This document shows, piece after piece, positions 30,458 to 38,817 of a stretch of DNA of 38,817 bases. The stretch comes from Weissella cibaria KACC 11862 (GTDB lineage Bacteria; Bacillota; Bacilli; Lactobacillales; Lactobacillaceae): assembly GCF_000193635.1 (NCBI RefSeq), contig NZ_AEKT01000018.1:1-38817 (forward strand), given 5' to 3'. The translations under genes were made by a program, and so were the position numbers. The notes under the pieces were generated by a model, which saw only the letters and a list, made by a program, of their open reading frames with translations, was not told where the DNA came from and did not search any database. The first letter of the stretch is position 1, and each line of letters opens with the position of its first letter.

Positions 30458-31624
30458 CTAGCGCAAGATATCAATTAAGTTCTTATTCGCTGCTTGCTTA
30501 GCTGGTAGCAGGCCAAACACAATTCCTACGGCCGTTGAAACGCCAAACGCTAACGCAACCGAAGCGGGGGTGACAATCGCTCTGAACGGCATCGCCATCG
30601 ATGCAACAGCTGCCACGCTTGTGCCAATAACTAGGCCGATGACACCACCCGAAACCGTTAATATAATCGCTTCTAGCAGGAATTGCATCATGATATTTTT
30701 AGGTGTCGCCCCTAATGCCAGGCGCACACCAATTTCTTGTGTACGTTCAGAAACTGAAATGTACATCATATTCATCACACCAATCCCGGCAATAAACAAT
30801 GAAATACCCGCAATTGCCGCCACAAAGTAGGTAATTCCTGAAATCGATTTGCTAATCCCTTTCAGCAATTTGCCCATATCGATATATTCATAGCGACCAT
30901 CACGATGATGACTACCTGATTTTTTCAGTTGATGCAGCGCCTGTTTGGCACCCACACTTACCTGAGCGCCTGGTTTAAAAGTCAGCTTAATCCCATTACC
31001 TTGTTTCCCGGTACTCGAGTTAAGATACAAGGGCTTCGGCAACCGTGCATCGGCAGCTTTATTATGATAAACCCCAATAACCGTATACGTTGTTTGCTGG
31101 ACCGTAACCGAAGTCCCGACGGCATTCGCAGCCGTCGTATACATCTTGGTTGCTAACTTATCCGACATCAACATAACTGGATTCTTCACTTCAAAATCGT
31201 AAGTCGTCAAATTTTGACCCGCAACAATTGGTTGTTTAACGGGCTTGTTAACCAAATCCGCCGTCATCGCTTGCTGACTATCATTAATAATCGCGGTCAT
31301 GCCAATTTTCTTCGTTTGTTGCAAAATTTCGACCTTCGCAACGCCCTTGAGATTAGCGTCCATCAACATAGTGACATCCCGATTGTCAAAGCCCGGTTCA
31401 TTTAAAAACATATCGCGTGAATTGTAGTAAATCTCCGCCGTTTGTTGCCCGGTTTGGGTCGTATCTAAATCCCGTAGCATCTGTTTTTTAACACCCGCAC
31501 CTAGTGACATAATCGTGACGACTGACGCAATGCCAATGATAATCCCGATAGTGGTTAAAAAACTCCGCTTCGGATTAGCAATCAAGGCATGCCATGATGC
31601 CTTCACTAATTCAGAAAATCTCAT
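30458..31624 (-). CDS. MacB/FtsX-type ABC permease
   Basis: 388-aa protein: helix after the N-terminus (LTTIGIIIGIASVVTIMSLGAGV), a large extracellular MacB-type domain (about 50-255), and three C-terminal helices (ISGITYFVAAIAGISLFIAGIGVMNMMYISVSERTQEIGVRLALGA..; the ERTxEIGxRxAlGA motif is the FtsX coupling helix). It overlaps the ATPase gene by ATGA. Third gene of an adaptor-ATPase-permease operon like yknXYZ. Confidence 0.93.
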   Translation of the reverse strand: MRFSELVKASWHALIANPKRSFLTTIGIIIGIASVVTIMSLGAGVKKQMLRDLDTTQTGQQTAEIYYNSRDMFLNEPGFDNRDVTMLMDANLKGVAKVEILQQTKKIGMTAIINDSQQAMTADLVNKPVKQPIVAGQNLTTYDFEVKNPVMLMSDKLATKMYTTAANAVGTSVTVQQTTYTVIGVYHNKAADARLPKPLYLNSSTGKQGNGIKLTFKPGAQVSVGAKQALHQLKKSGSHHRDGRYEYIDMGKLLKGISKSISGITYFVAAIAGISLFIAGIGVMNMMYISVSERTQEIGVRLALGATPKNIMMQFLLEAIILTVSGGVIGLVIGTSVAAVASMAMPFRAIVTPASVALAFGVSTAVGIVFGLLPAKQAANKNLIDILR

Positions 31625-32301
31625 GATGACACCTCCGAATCTGCAATAATGCGACCATCTAGAATTTCAACCGTCCGCTTCGTTGCTGCGGCCACATTAG
31701 GATCGTGTGTGACTAAGATAATCGTTGTGCCTTGGTCGTTCAACTCTTTAAAGAGTTGCATAATTTCGGCTGAGGTCCGACTATCTAATGCACCTGTTGG
31801 CTCGTCCGCAATCAGAAAACTTGGATTGGCAACCAACGCACGCGCAATTGACACACGCTGTTGTTGTCCACCAGATAGGGCGGTGGGGAGCTTATCACCT
31901 ACGTCAGGCAGCCCAACCCGTGTTAACTGTTCATCAATCCGGGCCTGCACTTGGCGTCGTTTTTCACCGGCATAAAGTAAGGGGAGGGCAATGTTATCGC
32001 TCACCGACATCGTCCGAATCAGCTTGAAATTTTGAAAAATAAACCCCACGCTGGCATTACGGAAAGGCGTTAATTCCGCTCGTTTTAATGTTTGAATTTG
32101 TGTGTCATTAAATTGATACTCACCTTCAAATTGATCATCTAAAAAGCCAATAATGTTAATTAACGTCGACTTACCTGATCCTGATTGGCCAATAATTGAG
32201 ACATATTCACCAGCATCAATCGCCAAATTAATATCATGCAAGACATGAAATTGATTGCCACCTTGGCTATACGACTTATTGATATTTTTTAAATTAATCA
32301 C
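31621..32301 (-). CDS. MacB/LolD-type ABC ATPase
   Basis: 226-aa ATPase: Walker A GQSGSGKST, Q-loop FIFQNFKL, signature LSGGQQQRVSIARAL, Walker B FLIADEPTGALD, H-loop VTHDPNVA. Start chosen at GTG 32301, which overlaps the adaptor stop in GTGATTAA and has AGGTGG before it; an ATG at 32322 would lie within the adaptor gene. Energises the adjacent permease. Confidence 0.93.
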   Translation of the reverse strand: MINLKNINKSYSQGGNQFHVLHDINLAIDAGEYVSIIGQSGSGKSTLINIIGFLDDQFEGEYQFNDTQIQTLKRAELTPFRNASVGFIFQNFKLIRTMSVSDNIALPLLYAGEKRRQVQARIDEQLTRVGLPDVGDKLPTALSGGQQQRVSIARALVANPSFLIADEPTGALDSRTSAEIMQLFKELNDQGTTIILVTHDPNVAAATKRTVEILDGRIIADSEVSS

Positions 32302-33337
32302 TAATCGCCACCTGTGCCGCATCTTTTAACTTATTATCCGGGTTCATAATAATGCGTTCCTTAGCTTGTAGGCCGGCCGTGACAACTAAATAACCATCCC
32401 GCTTTTCAGTTGTCACTGGCGTCTTACGGGCTTTACCCGCAACGTAGCGATACACATGGCCGTGTTTAACAGCTGCCGTTGGTACCCGAATCCCATCTTG
32501 CGGCACTGTGATTGTCAGTGATTGACCATTCATAAATTGCGTCGCATCCAAGTTATCCGTTGTAAATGCGTATCGCGCCATATTTTTACTGCTTTCTTTC
32601 GCCGGATTGGTCGATAAGAAATTAAGGGTGGTTTTTGCTTCGTGTTTCGTTGCTAAAGCCTTAATGGCAACATCGCGGTGATCTTTGACTTTGTCGTAGT
32701 CGTACTCACTAACCAAACCAGTTGCTTGTAGTCCCGAACCGGTAATGGCCAATTGTACTTTACCGCTCTGATCATAACTTACTGAAATTCGTCCATCGTA
32801 CGGGGCCGTCACCTGACCATACTGACTATTTTGTCCACGCTGTAATACTTGCTGACTCGTTTGCACATCCGCCTGTGCATCAGCTAAATTGCTTTTTGCA
32901 TCACGCAATTGCGAGTCCAAGTCTGCCCGTGTTGGATCATCTGCAGGCAACTGGTGCAGTTGCTGTGTCAATTGATTAATTGTGTTTTGCGCACTTGTCG
33001 CTACCCGATTGCCCTTATCAAGGGTTGCTTGTTGCTCAGCTAAGTCCATTGATTTATCCAAAAAAGTCGTTAGCAACACCTGACCAGCGGTGACGGTATC
33101 ACCATTGGCAACGTTCAATTGTTGCACTTTCCCCTCAGGAATCGTTAATTGTTGCTGGGCTACTGGTGCCACCTTGCCAGCCACCGTAAAGGTTGACTGT
33201 TTCACCGTTGCCACCTGATAGGTTGGCGTCCCGGCCTCTTTTGTTGCCTGATGATCAGTCACATACAAGACTGTTCCGCCGATGACTGCGGCCCCTAATG
33301 GTACCAACACTATCCCTAATTTAACGCGCTTACGCAT
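32294..33337 (-). CDS. HlyD/MacA-type membrane-fusion adaptor
   Basis: 347-aa protein with one N-terminal membrane anchor (LGIVLVPLGAAVIGGTVLYV), a lipoyl-type half motif, a helical hairpin (about 120-210: LAEQQATLDKGNRVATSAQNTINQLTQQLHQL..), a second lipoyl half (GQVTAPYDGRISVSYDQSGKV) and a beta-barrel tail. Matches YknX/MacA adaptors of Gram-positive exporters. Start ATG 33337 has GGGGG 9 nt upstream; the longer frame to 33454 covers the promoter. First gene of the three-gene operon; a possible promoter is ATGACA-N16-TATACG about 60 bp upstream. Confidence 0.9.
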   Translation of the reverse strand: MRKRVKLGIVLVPLGAAVIGGTVLYVTDHQATKEAGTPTYQVATVKQSTFTVAGKVAPVAQQQLTIPEGKVQQLNVANGDTVTAGQVLLTTFLDKSMDLAEQQATLDKGNRVATSAQNTINQLTQQLHQLPADDPTRADLDSQLRDAKSNLADAQADVQTSQQVLQRGQNSQYGQVTAPYDGRISVSYDQSGKVQLAITGSGLQATGLVSEYDYDKVKDHRDVAIKALATKHEAKTTLNFLSTNPAKESSKNMARYAFTTDNLDATQFMNGQSLTITVPQDGIRVPTAAVKHGHVYRYVAGKARKTPVTTEKRDGYLVVTAGLQAKERIIMNPDNKLKDAAQVAISD

Positions 33338-33477
33338 ATCACATATCCCCCAAAAATATTTCTTATCACCTAAATACAATATCATACATCGTATAATATG
33401 CGAAAGTTTTCTGTCATATTTTTGAAATTTTTGTGTTCTTAATGTCAAAAACAATCGTTTTAGATGTTATTTGTAAC

Positions 33478-33509
33478 AAAAAACCGCCATGCAATTTAGC
33501 ACAGCGGTT
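33478..33509 (-). terminator. Terminator of ktrB-like gene
   Basis: Minus strand AACCGC / GCGGTT with a 16-nt loop, followed by TTTTTG. Confidence 0.65.
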
Positions 33510-33520
33510 GATAAGTAAAT

Positions 33521-34864
33521 TTACCCGATGATAACTTCCTCGGTCGGATATTGAAAACTGGTTGGCTTTTCGCGAATATTCATCACGGAAAACATCACCG
33601 TGTACAAGCCGACACGACCAATGAACATGACCATCATAATGACAATTTTCCCCAACGTTGTTAAATGGGGCGTTAATCCCAGTGAAAAACCGGTTGTTGA
33701 AAAGGCTGAAATAACCTCAAACACAATATATTCTAAGCCTTCGCCCTTCGGAATCGTTTCGGTAATACTCAAGAAGAGCGACACACCAATGACAAACACA
33801 ATAGATATCACTGCTAACATCATGGCCTTAATGACCACTTTTTGACTGAAGCGCCGACCACCAAAATTAACTTGCTCCTGGCCACGTAGCGCTGCCATTG
33901 ATTGCAACCATAAAATTCCCAGCGTCGTTGTTTTAATACCACCAGAAGTTGATCCTGGCGTTCCACCAACAAACATGAGCAACATGATAATCATCAGACC
34001 AGCGGCCGTTAAATCACGTAATGGCACAACTTCCAACCCCGCAGTTCTTGGCACAACAGCTAAAAACAAGGTGTCCATGATGCGATGCCAAAGTGACGTT
34101 GACCCAGCTAATGGCGTTAGCACTTTTTCCGTGAATAAGAAGAAAACAAACGCTAAACCGGTTAACCAGGCTGACACGTGCAAGGCCACCCGGGTGTGCA
34201 AACTCAAGCGACGCTGCTTGCGATAAAGTAATAAATCACGCCAAACCAGGAACCCCAGTGATCCAGCCGATATCAGCAACATCCAAACAACCAGAATATA
34301 CGGATCATTCCGTATAAAGAAGACTGGTTCGTCAAAGAATGTAAAACCCGCATTTCCAAATGCTGAAATTGACGACGCGATGCTTAAGAAAATACCGTGG
34401 CTGGCGCCGAAGCGGGGAATGAAGTCCGGCATCATCAGGACCGCACCTAGTAATTGAATAACCGCTGACAGTGAGAAGACGTACGATAACACACTTTTCA
34501 CATCGGCTAAACTGCCTAGGTTTAAGGCCTGTTGGGCCATGAGTCGCGCTTTTAAATCCAAGCGTTGTCCGGTAATCGCAAACAACAACACCGCAAACGT
34601 CATGAACCCAAGCGCGCCAATTTCAATCATCACCAAAAGGACAATATGCCCAAACAGTGACCAGGTCGACGCTGTGTCTAACACCGTCAAACCTGTAATC
34701 GCCGTTGCCGAAACGGCGGTGAACAAGGCGTCCATATAATGAACCGTTACCCCCGCTTTCTGCGATATTGGTAACATCAAAATGCCCGCGCCAGCGAAAA
34801 TAATGACTAAAAATCCAAGGGTCAAAATTTGTGGCGGGGTCATTTTGCTAAGTAATTTTCTCAT
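33521..34864 (-). CDS. KtrB/TrkH-type potassium uptake channel subunit
   Basis: 447-aa integral membrane protein with four M1-P-M2 repeats. P-loop filter segments: SATAITGLTVLD, ASSISAFGNAGFTFF, GGTPGSTSGGIKTTT and SAFSTTGFSLGLT, each with the filter glycine. Mediates K+ (Na+-linked) uptake with a cytosolic KtrA/RCK subunit, which is not encoded beside it. Start ATG 34864 with a GGGGGATA-like site upstream. The replication-origin-like region lies directly 5' of it. Confidence 0.92.
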   Translation of the reverse strand: MRKLLSKMTPPQILTLGFLVIIFAGAGILMLPISQKAGVTVHYMDALFTAVSATAITGLTVLDTASTWSLFGHIVLLVMIEIGALGFMTFAVLLFAITGQRLDLKARLMAQQALNLGSLADVKSVLSYVFSLSAVIQLLGAVLMMPDFIPRFGASHGIFLSIASSISAFGNAGFTFFDEPVFFIRNDPYILVVWMLLISAGSLGFLVWRDLLLYRKQRRLSLHTRVALHVSAWLTGLAFVFFLFTEKVLTPLAGSTSLWHRIMDTLFLAVVPRTAGLEVVPLRDLTAAGLMIIMLLMFVGGTPGSTSGGIKTTTLGILWLQSMAALRGQEQVNFGGRRFSQKVVIKAMMLAVISIVFVIGVSLFLSITETIPKGEGLEYIVFEVISAFSTTGFSLGLTPHLTTLGKIVIMMVMFIGRVGLYTVMFSVMNIREKPTSFQYPTEEVIIG

Positions 34865-34928
34865 AAGTTAAGTATCCCCCAACTTTCTTTATTATACAGG
34901 AGTTGAGGCTTAGTTTTGCACAGATTTT

Positions 34929-35541
34929 TGTGGATAAAAATGGTAAAAATAAACTGTTTTACCCACATCCTGTGGAAAACTTGTGGAAAAAAGCCCGATT
35001 TGTGCAACGAAACCCACTATCCACGGGGGAAAACTCAGTGTGGATAACTTGTGTGTAAATGCTTGCTACATGCAAAACGCCCATATAAGGGCATTTTCAA
35101 CCGAACGTTAAGTTTAACCTTAATCAGTAACGGGTTTTTATAGCTAACAGAATGTTATTTCGCGTTATCGTTCGTCTTTGGGCGATTTACACGCCTTTAT
35201 ATCGGTTGTTCATTCATAAAATGCGCTTAATAACGAATGTTGCAAACTTACATGTTATCAATTTTTGTATCTTTAGTTTTCAACAAATTCCAGGGTGTGC
35301 AAAACTATTTTTAGTCCGCAGCGATCTGTGGATTTTTTGGCATGTTTTTGTGACTAAAGGCCGATATTGCAACGTTTTAACAGTTTTACACACTAAAACA
35401 CCCATTCTGTGGATAAATGTGGATAACTTTCCCCAGAAATCGCTCTAAACTTTGATATAATAAGGTTTGTTAGATATCCACAGCCCGTTTTTAACATGTG
35501 GATAAGCCAAAAGTTGCGATTTGTTTAAGCAGTTATCCACA
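34929..35541. other. Candidate replication origin: DnaA-box cluster
   Basis: Perfect DnaA boxes (TTATCCACA or its complement) at 34929-34937, 35039-35047, 35408-35416, 35418-35426, 35497-35505 and 35533-35541; one-mismatch boxes at 34971-34979, 34982-34990 and 35474-35482, and weaker ones at 35017-35025 and 35327-35335. The pair at 35408/35418 is spaced 10 bp. The sequence between is AT-rich (TTTGATATAATAAGG at about 35451-35465 could be the unwinding element or the rlmH promoter). No gene is supported here. A 98-codon frame at 35152-35448 is rejected. Confidence 0.75.
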
Positions 35542-35594
35542 CCTGTTTAAAACTTCGAAGAAAGCACTAATTTGATTAAGGAAAGGTAAAGACC

Positions 35595-36074
35595 ATGAAC
35601 GTAAAAATCATCGGCGTTGGCAAGCTAAAGGAAAAATATTTGAAAGATGGTATTGCAGAATACGCCAAGCGTTTACAAAAGTTTGCAAAATTTGAAGTAA
35701 TCGAGGTCCCAGATGAGAAGGCGCCCGAACAACTTTCGCAAGCCCAAATGGATCAGGTAATGGCCAAGGAAGGGGAACGTATTCTTAGCAAGATTAAAGA
35801 TAAGGAATATGTTTTTGCCCTCGCCATTAAAGGGAAGGAACGCAGTAGTGAAGAACTTGCCGCTGAAATTGATAAATTAGCGCTACGTGGCGATTCAGAT
35901 TTAACCTTTGTCATCGGTGGTTCACTGGGCTTAGCGCCAGAAGTCATTGCCCGTGCTAATACACAAATTAGTTTTGGTCGCTTTACTTTGCCACACCAAT
36001 TGATGCGTTTGGTTTTGACTGAACAAATCTACCGTGCCTTCATGATCAATCAAGGATCGCCTTATCACAAATAA
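35595..36074 (+). CDS. rlmH: 23S rRNA (pseudouridine-1915-N3)-methyltransferase RlmH
   Basis: 159-aa SPOUT-class methyltransferase acting on helix 69 of 23S rRNA. The knotted SAM-binding end is diagnostic: [55 protein letters not shown]. Length equals the family norm. Start ATG with GGAAAGG upstream. Its position beside origin-type sequence matches the orfX location in other Firmicutes, where SCCmec-like elements integrate at its 3' end; no insertion is seen here. Confidence 0.97.
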   Translation: MNVKIIGVGKLKEKYLKDGIAEYAKRLQKFAKFEVIEVPDEKAPEQLSQAQMDQVMAKEGERILSKIKDKEYVFALAIKGKERSSEELAAEIDKLALRGDSDLTFVIGGSLGLAPEVIARANTQISFGRFTLPHQLMRLVLTEQIYRAFMINQGSPYHK

Positions 36075-36173
36075 AGCGTTTAACCGTTATTTGTATTGAT
36101 ATTATATTTTGATTCGGCGACTTATATCGTTTAACCAAAAGAAATCTTACAAAATGACATTAAATTTTATGAA

Positions 36174-36189
36174 AGTTTCACGTGAAACA
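36174..36189. other. parS: parS-like site
   Basis: AGTTTCACGTGAAACA, 15 of 16 consensus positions, in the rlmH-DMT intergenic region. Confidence 0.75.
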
Positions 36190-36203
36190 TGATTTATTAT
36201 GTA

Positions 36204-36219
36204 TTGAAAACGCTTTCAA
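36204..36219. promoter_or_regulatory. cre-like catabolite-response element
   Basis: TTGAAAACGCTTTCAA matches the CcpA cre consensus (TGNAANCGNNNNCA) fully. It lies between rlmH and a terminator, so its target is unclear. It could act on a short transcript ending at 36276. Confidence 0.55.
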
Positions 36220-36237
36220 AAAGTATTTTAACTAAAG

Positions 36238-36276
36238 CATGCGGGAAAACCACAATCCCCGCACGCTTTTTTATTT
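36238..36276 (+). terminator. Intrinsic terminator
   Basis: GCATGCGGG / CCCGCACGC (one mismatch) followed by TTTTTTATTTT. It ends rlmH transcription or a short RNA beginning after the cre site. Confidence 0.7.
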
Positions 36277-36284
36277 TGTGACGC

Positions 36285-36300
36285 TGTTTCACATGAAACG
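36285..36300. other. Degenerate parS-like site
   Basis: TGTTTCACATGAAACG: 14 of 16 positions, with the central CG changed to CA. Confidence 0.45.
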
Positions 36301-36398
36301 CAAAAACTGAAAAAATATATTGGCCTTTTTCGTGCCATCTTGCCAGAAAAGACTAAAATGATGTTATAAGGTTTTTAACCAAAGAGGGGGGCGTTACT

Positions 36399-37337
36399 AT
36401 GCAGTACTTATTAATGGGTATTATCGCGGGTAGCCTAACACCGTTTCAGACGGCCGTTAATTCCAAGCTACGGCAATATGTCATTTCACCATTTCTATCA
36501 TCATTAATTTCATTTCTCATCGGAACAGTCTTCTTGACCATTGTCATTTTTGCTAGTGGTGGGCAGCTACTCTTAACCAGTCACCAAGTTGCCACTATTC
36601 CTTGGTGGGCTTACCTCGGCGGGGTCTTAGGAATGATTGGTTTGACCACCAACATTCTATTGTTCCCCATCTTAGGCAGTGTCCAAACCGTTATTATGCC
36701 CATCATGGGGCAGATTCTCATGAGTATGGTCATTGATAATTTTGGTCTCTTTGGGGCTGATCACCACGCCTTGTCAGCCATGCGATTGGTCGGCGTGGTG
36801 CTCCTAATTATTGGTGTGTTAGTCGTTGTGGTCTTACCCGGCTATCTGAGTCGCGACAAGATGGAAGACAACGAACATGCACCCGTTAAGTTACGCTGGT
36901 TATGGCAATTAACCGGCGTCATCGTTGGTGCCATGCTGGCAGTACAAGCTGCCATTAACGGCCGGTTTGGTGGCATGTTAGCCTCACCATTACATGCCGC
37001 TTGGGTATCATTTGTCATCGGCTCAATCCTGCTATTCATTGTTAGTTTAGCCCAACGGAGTTTGCCTAACGTGGCCAACTTGGCCCGCAATAAGACCCCT
37101 TGGTGGATTTGGTTGGGTGGTTTTCTAGGTGCCATCTACATTTTCTCAAACGCCTTCTTGGTACCCAAGATTGGGACCGGTACGGTTGTGGTCTTGGCTT
37201 TGTTAGGTCAAGTCATCGGCAGTCTTAGCATTGATCAATTCGGCCTACTCGGCGCCTTTAAAAACCGGATTACCCCAATCAAAATTATTGGCCTAGTCAT
37301 TATGATTGTGGGGGTTGTCCTCATTGAAATGATGTAA
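36399..37337 (+). CDS. DMT-superfamily transporter with tandem DUF606 domains
   Basis: 312-aa protein with ten helices built of two similar halves: MGIIAGSLTPFQTAVNSKLRQYVISPFLSSLISFLIGTVFL (residues 6-50) and VIVGAMLAVQAAINGRFGGMLASPLHAAWVSFVIGSILLF (about 173-215), each the DUF606/YdcZ start. Many DUF606 proteins are single 150-aa units, so this is a fused pair. Start ATG follows AGAGGGGGG. Likely transports a small metabolite; substrate unknown. Confidence 0.85.
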   Translation: MQYLLMGIIAGSLTPFQTAVNSKLRQYVISPFLSSLISFLIGTVFLTIVIFASGGQLLLTSHQVATIPWWAYLGGVLGMIGLTTNILLFPILGSVQTVIMPIMGQILMSMVIDNFGLFGADHHALSAMRLVGVVLLIIGVLVVVVLPGYLSRDKMEDNEHAPVKLRWLWQLTGVIVGAMLAVQAAINGRFGGMLASPLHAAWVSFVIGSILLFIVSLAQRSLPNVANLARNKTPWWIWLGGFLGAIYIFSNAFLVPKIGTGTVVVLALLGQVIGSLSIDQFGLLGAFKNRITPIKIIGLVIMIVGVVLIEMM

Positions 37338-37345
37338 TCTGAATC

Positions 37346-37391
37346 GCTACCAGCTCAACCACAGCATCTGGGTTAAGCTGGTAGCTTTTTT
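37346..37391 (+). terminator. Terminator of DMT transporter gene
   Basis: GCTACCAGCT / AGCTGGTAGC stem (extended with one mismatch) followed by TTTTTT. The -10-like TATAAT of the next gene starts just after the T-tract. Confidence 0.85.
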
Positions 37392-37432
37392 GATATAATT
37401 AACACACTATTAGAAAATAAGAGGATTATGAC

Positions 37433-38788
37433 ATGGCCAACATCCAAACTGACCTGCTCATTATTGGCGGGAGTGACGCTGGTATCTCGGCAGCTTTACG
37501 TGCCCGTGAGCTCAACAAGGACATCCAAATTACGATAGTCCTTGCTGACGAATTCCCAAACCTTTCAATCTGTGGTATTCCATACGCGGTCAGCAAGGAA
37601 GTTTCCGCTTGGCAAAATTTGGCGCATCGAACGGTCAAAGATTTAGAGGCGTACCAAATTGACTTTTACATGAACACTTGGGCAACTGCCATTAATCCAA
37701 CCGCCCACACGGTCACTGCCACACGTGGTGAGGAAGCCGTCACTTTTGCTTACCAACACTTAATGGTAGGGACAGGCGCAGTACCCAAAGAATTGCCACT
37801 TACTGGCGTAGGCGACGGTATCCACGTCCTACACACCATGGGTGATTTCTTTGACATCGAAGCACAATTGGTGCAACACCAGCCAAAACGGGCAGCTATC
37901 ATTGGTGCGGGGTACGTGGGCATCGAAATGGCGGAAGCTCTCACACACCGTGATGTCGCCGTCTCGTTATTTCAACGAGGGTCCGAAGTACTATCGACCA
38001 TCGACGCCGATCTTGCAACGCCAATTAATGACGCATTGACGCAAAACGGCGTGCAGGTTTTCACCAACGCTACCGTTACCGAAATTGCCCAAACACCAAC
38101 TGGTTACCGTTTAATCGGTGGGGCTACCGACGAAACTTTTGATTTTGTCCTGGTTGTTGTCGGTGTGCGGCCAAACAGTACATTGCTTGAGGAAGCCGGC
38201 GCTGAAGTCACAACTAATCATGCCGTGATTGTGAACGACCGCATGCAAACTAACTTACCCGATATTTACGCAGCAGGTGATTTAGTCCAAACGAAACACC
38301 GCCTCCTTGGTGATACCTATTTGCCACTTGGGACGACGGCCCACAAACAAGGGCGCGTTGCTGGTGCGAATATCGTGGGACGTCAAACCCACTTTGCCGG
38401 GATTATTGGATCACAAGTATTGCGCGCCTTCGATGTGATTGCTGCCCGGACTGGTTTGTTACCTACTGAAGCTACGCAGGCCGGTTACACCCCAATCACA
38501 ACAACTGCGGTGGTGGATGATCACAAGGGGTACTATCCCGGTGCTGAAAAAATTACAATTCGCATCACCGCTGATCGCCAAACACATCGCCTGTTAGGCG
38601 CGCAATTGGTTGGTAAATACGGCAGTGAAGTTGCCAAACGAGCCGACATTTTTGCGACTGCCATTTATAACGACATGACCGTGGAAGCCTTCAGCGACCT
38701 GGATTTAACGTACTCACCAGTCGTTGGCGCACCATGGGACGCGGTACAAGCTGCCGTCCAACAACTTGAAGCCCAATTAGATGCCTAA
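37433..38788 (+). CDS. Pyridine nucleotide-disulfide oxidoreductase (CoA-disulfide reductase/NADH oxidase type)
   Basis: 451-aa flavoprotein. FAD-binding LLIIGGSDAGISAALRARE (residues 8-26), a single redox-active Cys47 in LSICGIPY, NAD(P)H-binding AAIIGAGYVGIEMAEAL (about 155-171), FAD-ribityl motif DIYAAGDLVQTK, and a C-terminal dimerisation domain (DLDLTYSPVVGAPWDAVQAA). The single Cys in a CGIPY context fits CoA-disulfide reductase and the NADH oxidase/peroxidase family, giving thiol and oxygen stress control. Exact electron acceptor unproven. Start ATG with AAGAGGA about 9 nt upstream. Confidence 0.88.
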   Translation: MANIQTDLLIIGGSDAGISAALRARELNKDIQITIVLADEFPNLSICGIPYAVSKEVSAWQNLAHRTVKDLEAYQIDFYMNTWATAINPTAHTVTATRGEEAVTFAYQHLMVGTGAVPKELPLTGVGDGIHVLHTMGDFFDIEAQLVQHQPKRAAIIGAGYVGIEMAEALTHRDVAVSLFQRGSEVLSTIDADLATPINDALTQNGVQVFTNATVTEIAQTPTGYRLIGGATDETFDFVLVVVGVRPNSTLLEEAGAEVTTNHAVIVNDRMQTNLPDIYAAGDLVQTKHRLLGDTYLPLGTTAHKQGRVAGANIVGRQTHFAGIIGSQVLRAFDVIAARTGLLPTEATQAGYTPITTTAVVDDHKGYYPGAEKITIRITADRQTHRLLGAQLVGKYGSEVAKRADIFATAIYNDMTVEAFSDLDLTYSPVVGAPWDAVQAAVQQLEAQLDA

Positions 38789-38817
38789 TCACAATAAAAC
38801 GCGTGAGATTCATATCT

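Noticed and set aside
33521-34864. KtrA partner gene adjacent to KtrB-type gene
   Set aside because: Neighbours are the export adaptor and origin region; no RCK-domain gene is present in the window.
35152-35448. 98-codon plus-strand frame inside the DnaA-box region
   Set aside because: No ribosome binding site, no recognisable motif, and it overlaps DnaA boxes in non-coding AT-rich DNA.
35595-36074. SCC-type insertion at the rlmH 3' end
   Set aside because: The rlmH end is intact and followed by ordinary intergenic DNA without recombinase genes or a repeated att site.
1-38817. CRISPR arrays, tRNA/rRNA genes, insertion sequences, prophage
   Set aside because: No regular spaced direct repeats, no cloverleaf or rRNA signatures, no transposase or integrase motifs were seen by eye.

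Overview
This window looks like a low-to-mid GC Gram-positive lactic acid bacterium (Lactobacillales), most likely a Weissella-type genome. The reasons are strong AGGAGG-like ribosome binding sites, an rlmH gene beside a cluster of DnaA boxes, parS sites, a cre site, a KtrB-type potassium transporter, YczE, PfoR-type EIIC and DUF805 proteins, and Gram-positive efflux sets controlled by MarR. The genus is inferred from gene style only. The window lies near the replication origin: positions 34.9-35.6 kb hold six perfect and several near-perfect DnaA boxes, and four parS-like palindromes lie at about 4.0, 20.2, 36.2 and 36.3 kb. dnaA itself is not in the window.

Layout. 0-2.5 kb: a DrrAB-type drug ABC exporter divergent from its MarR regulator, with three operator copies between them. 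2.6-3.3 kb: a small XRE regulator coupled to a membrane protein. 3.3-4.0 kb: an isochorismatase-fold enzyme with Gly at the nucleophile position. 4.0-5.3 kb: small genes (a frameshifted gene, two small membrane proteins, a YoeB/RelE-like toxin). 5.5-10.4 kb: a more AT-rich accessory block with a three-gene, tightly overlapping operon (403-aa protein, 547-aa TerB/PH-like protein, FRG-domain protein) divergent from a WYL-domain regulator; this is the best candidate for an undescribed, possibly defence-related system. 10.4-12.1 kb: three unrecognised small genes, one preceded by a SAM-riboswitch-like leader with terminator and antiterminator. 12.1-17.8 kb: a PEBP protein, a MarR/MFS drug efflux pair, an SLC13-type permease with a coupled 60-aa membrane peptide, a TVP38/DedA protein and a divergent triosephosphate isomerase paralogue. 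17.8-18.4 kb: a gene-poor stretch. 18.4-27.1 kb: an Mga-type regulator, an AzgA-type purine permease, DUF805, YczE, a PfoR-type EIIC with a leader hairpin, a YwaF-type protein, RNase HI, a short ROK-like fragment and a HAD hydrolase. 27.3-34.9 kb: an MMPL transporter, a MacAB/YknXYZ-type export operon and KtrB. 34.9-38.8 kb: the DnaA-box cluster, rlmH, a double DUF606 DMT transporter and a CoA-disulfide-reductase/NADH-oxidase-type flavoprotein.

The most striking pattern outside the genes is a 17-bp palindromic element, CGACAAATARTGTCGCG, found four times. Each copy is exactly 9 nt upstream of a -10-like hexamer and is followed by one of the small accessory genes at 4.0-5.3 kb or 10.4-11.4 kb. 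This implies one shared, unidentified regulator for these genes, which flank the FRG/WYL block on both sides.
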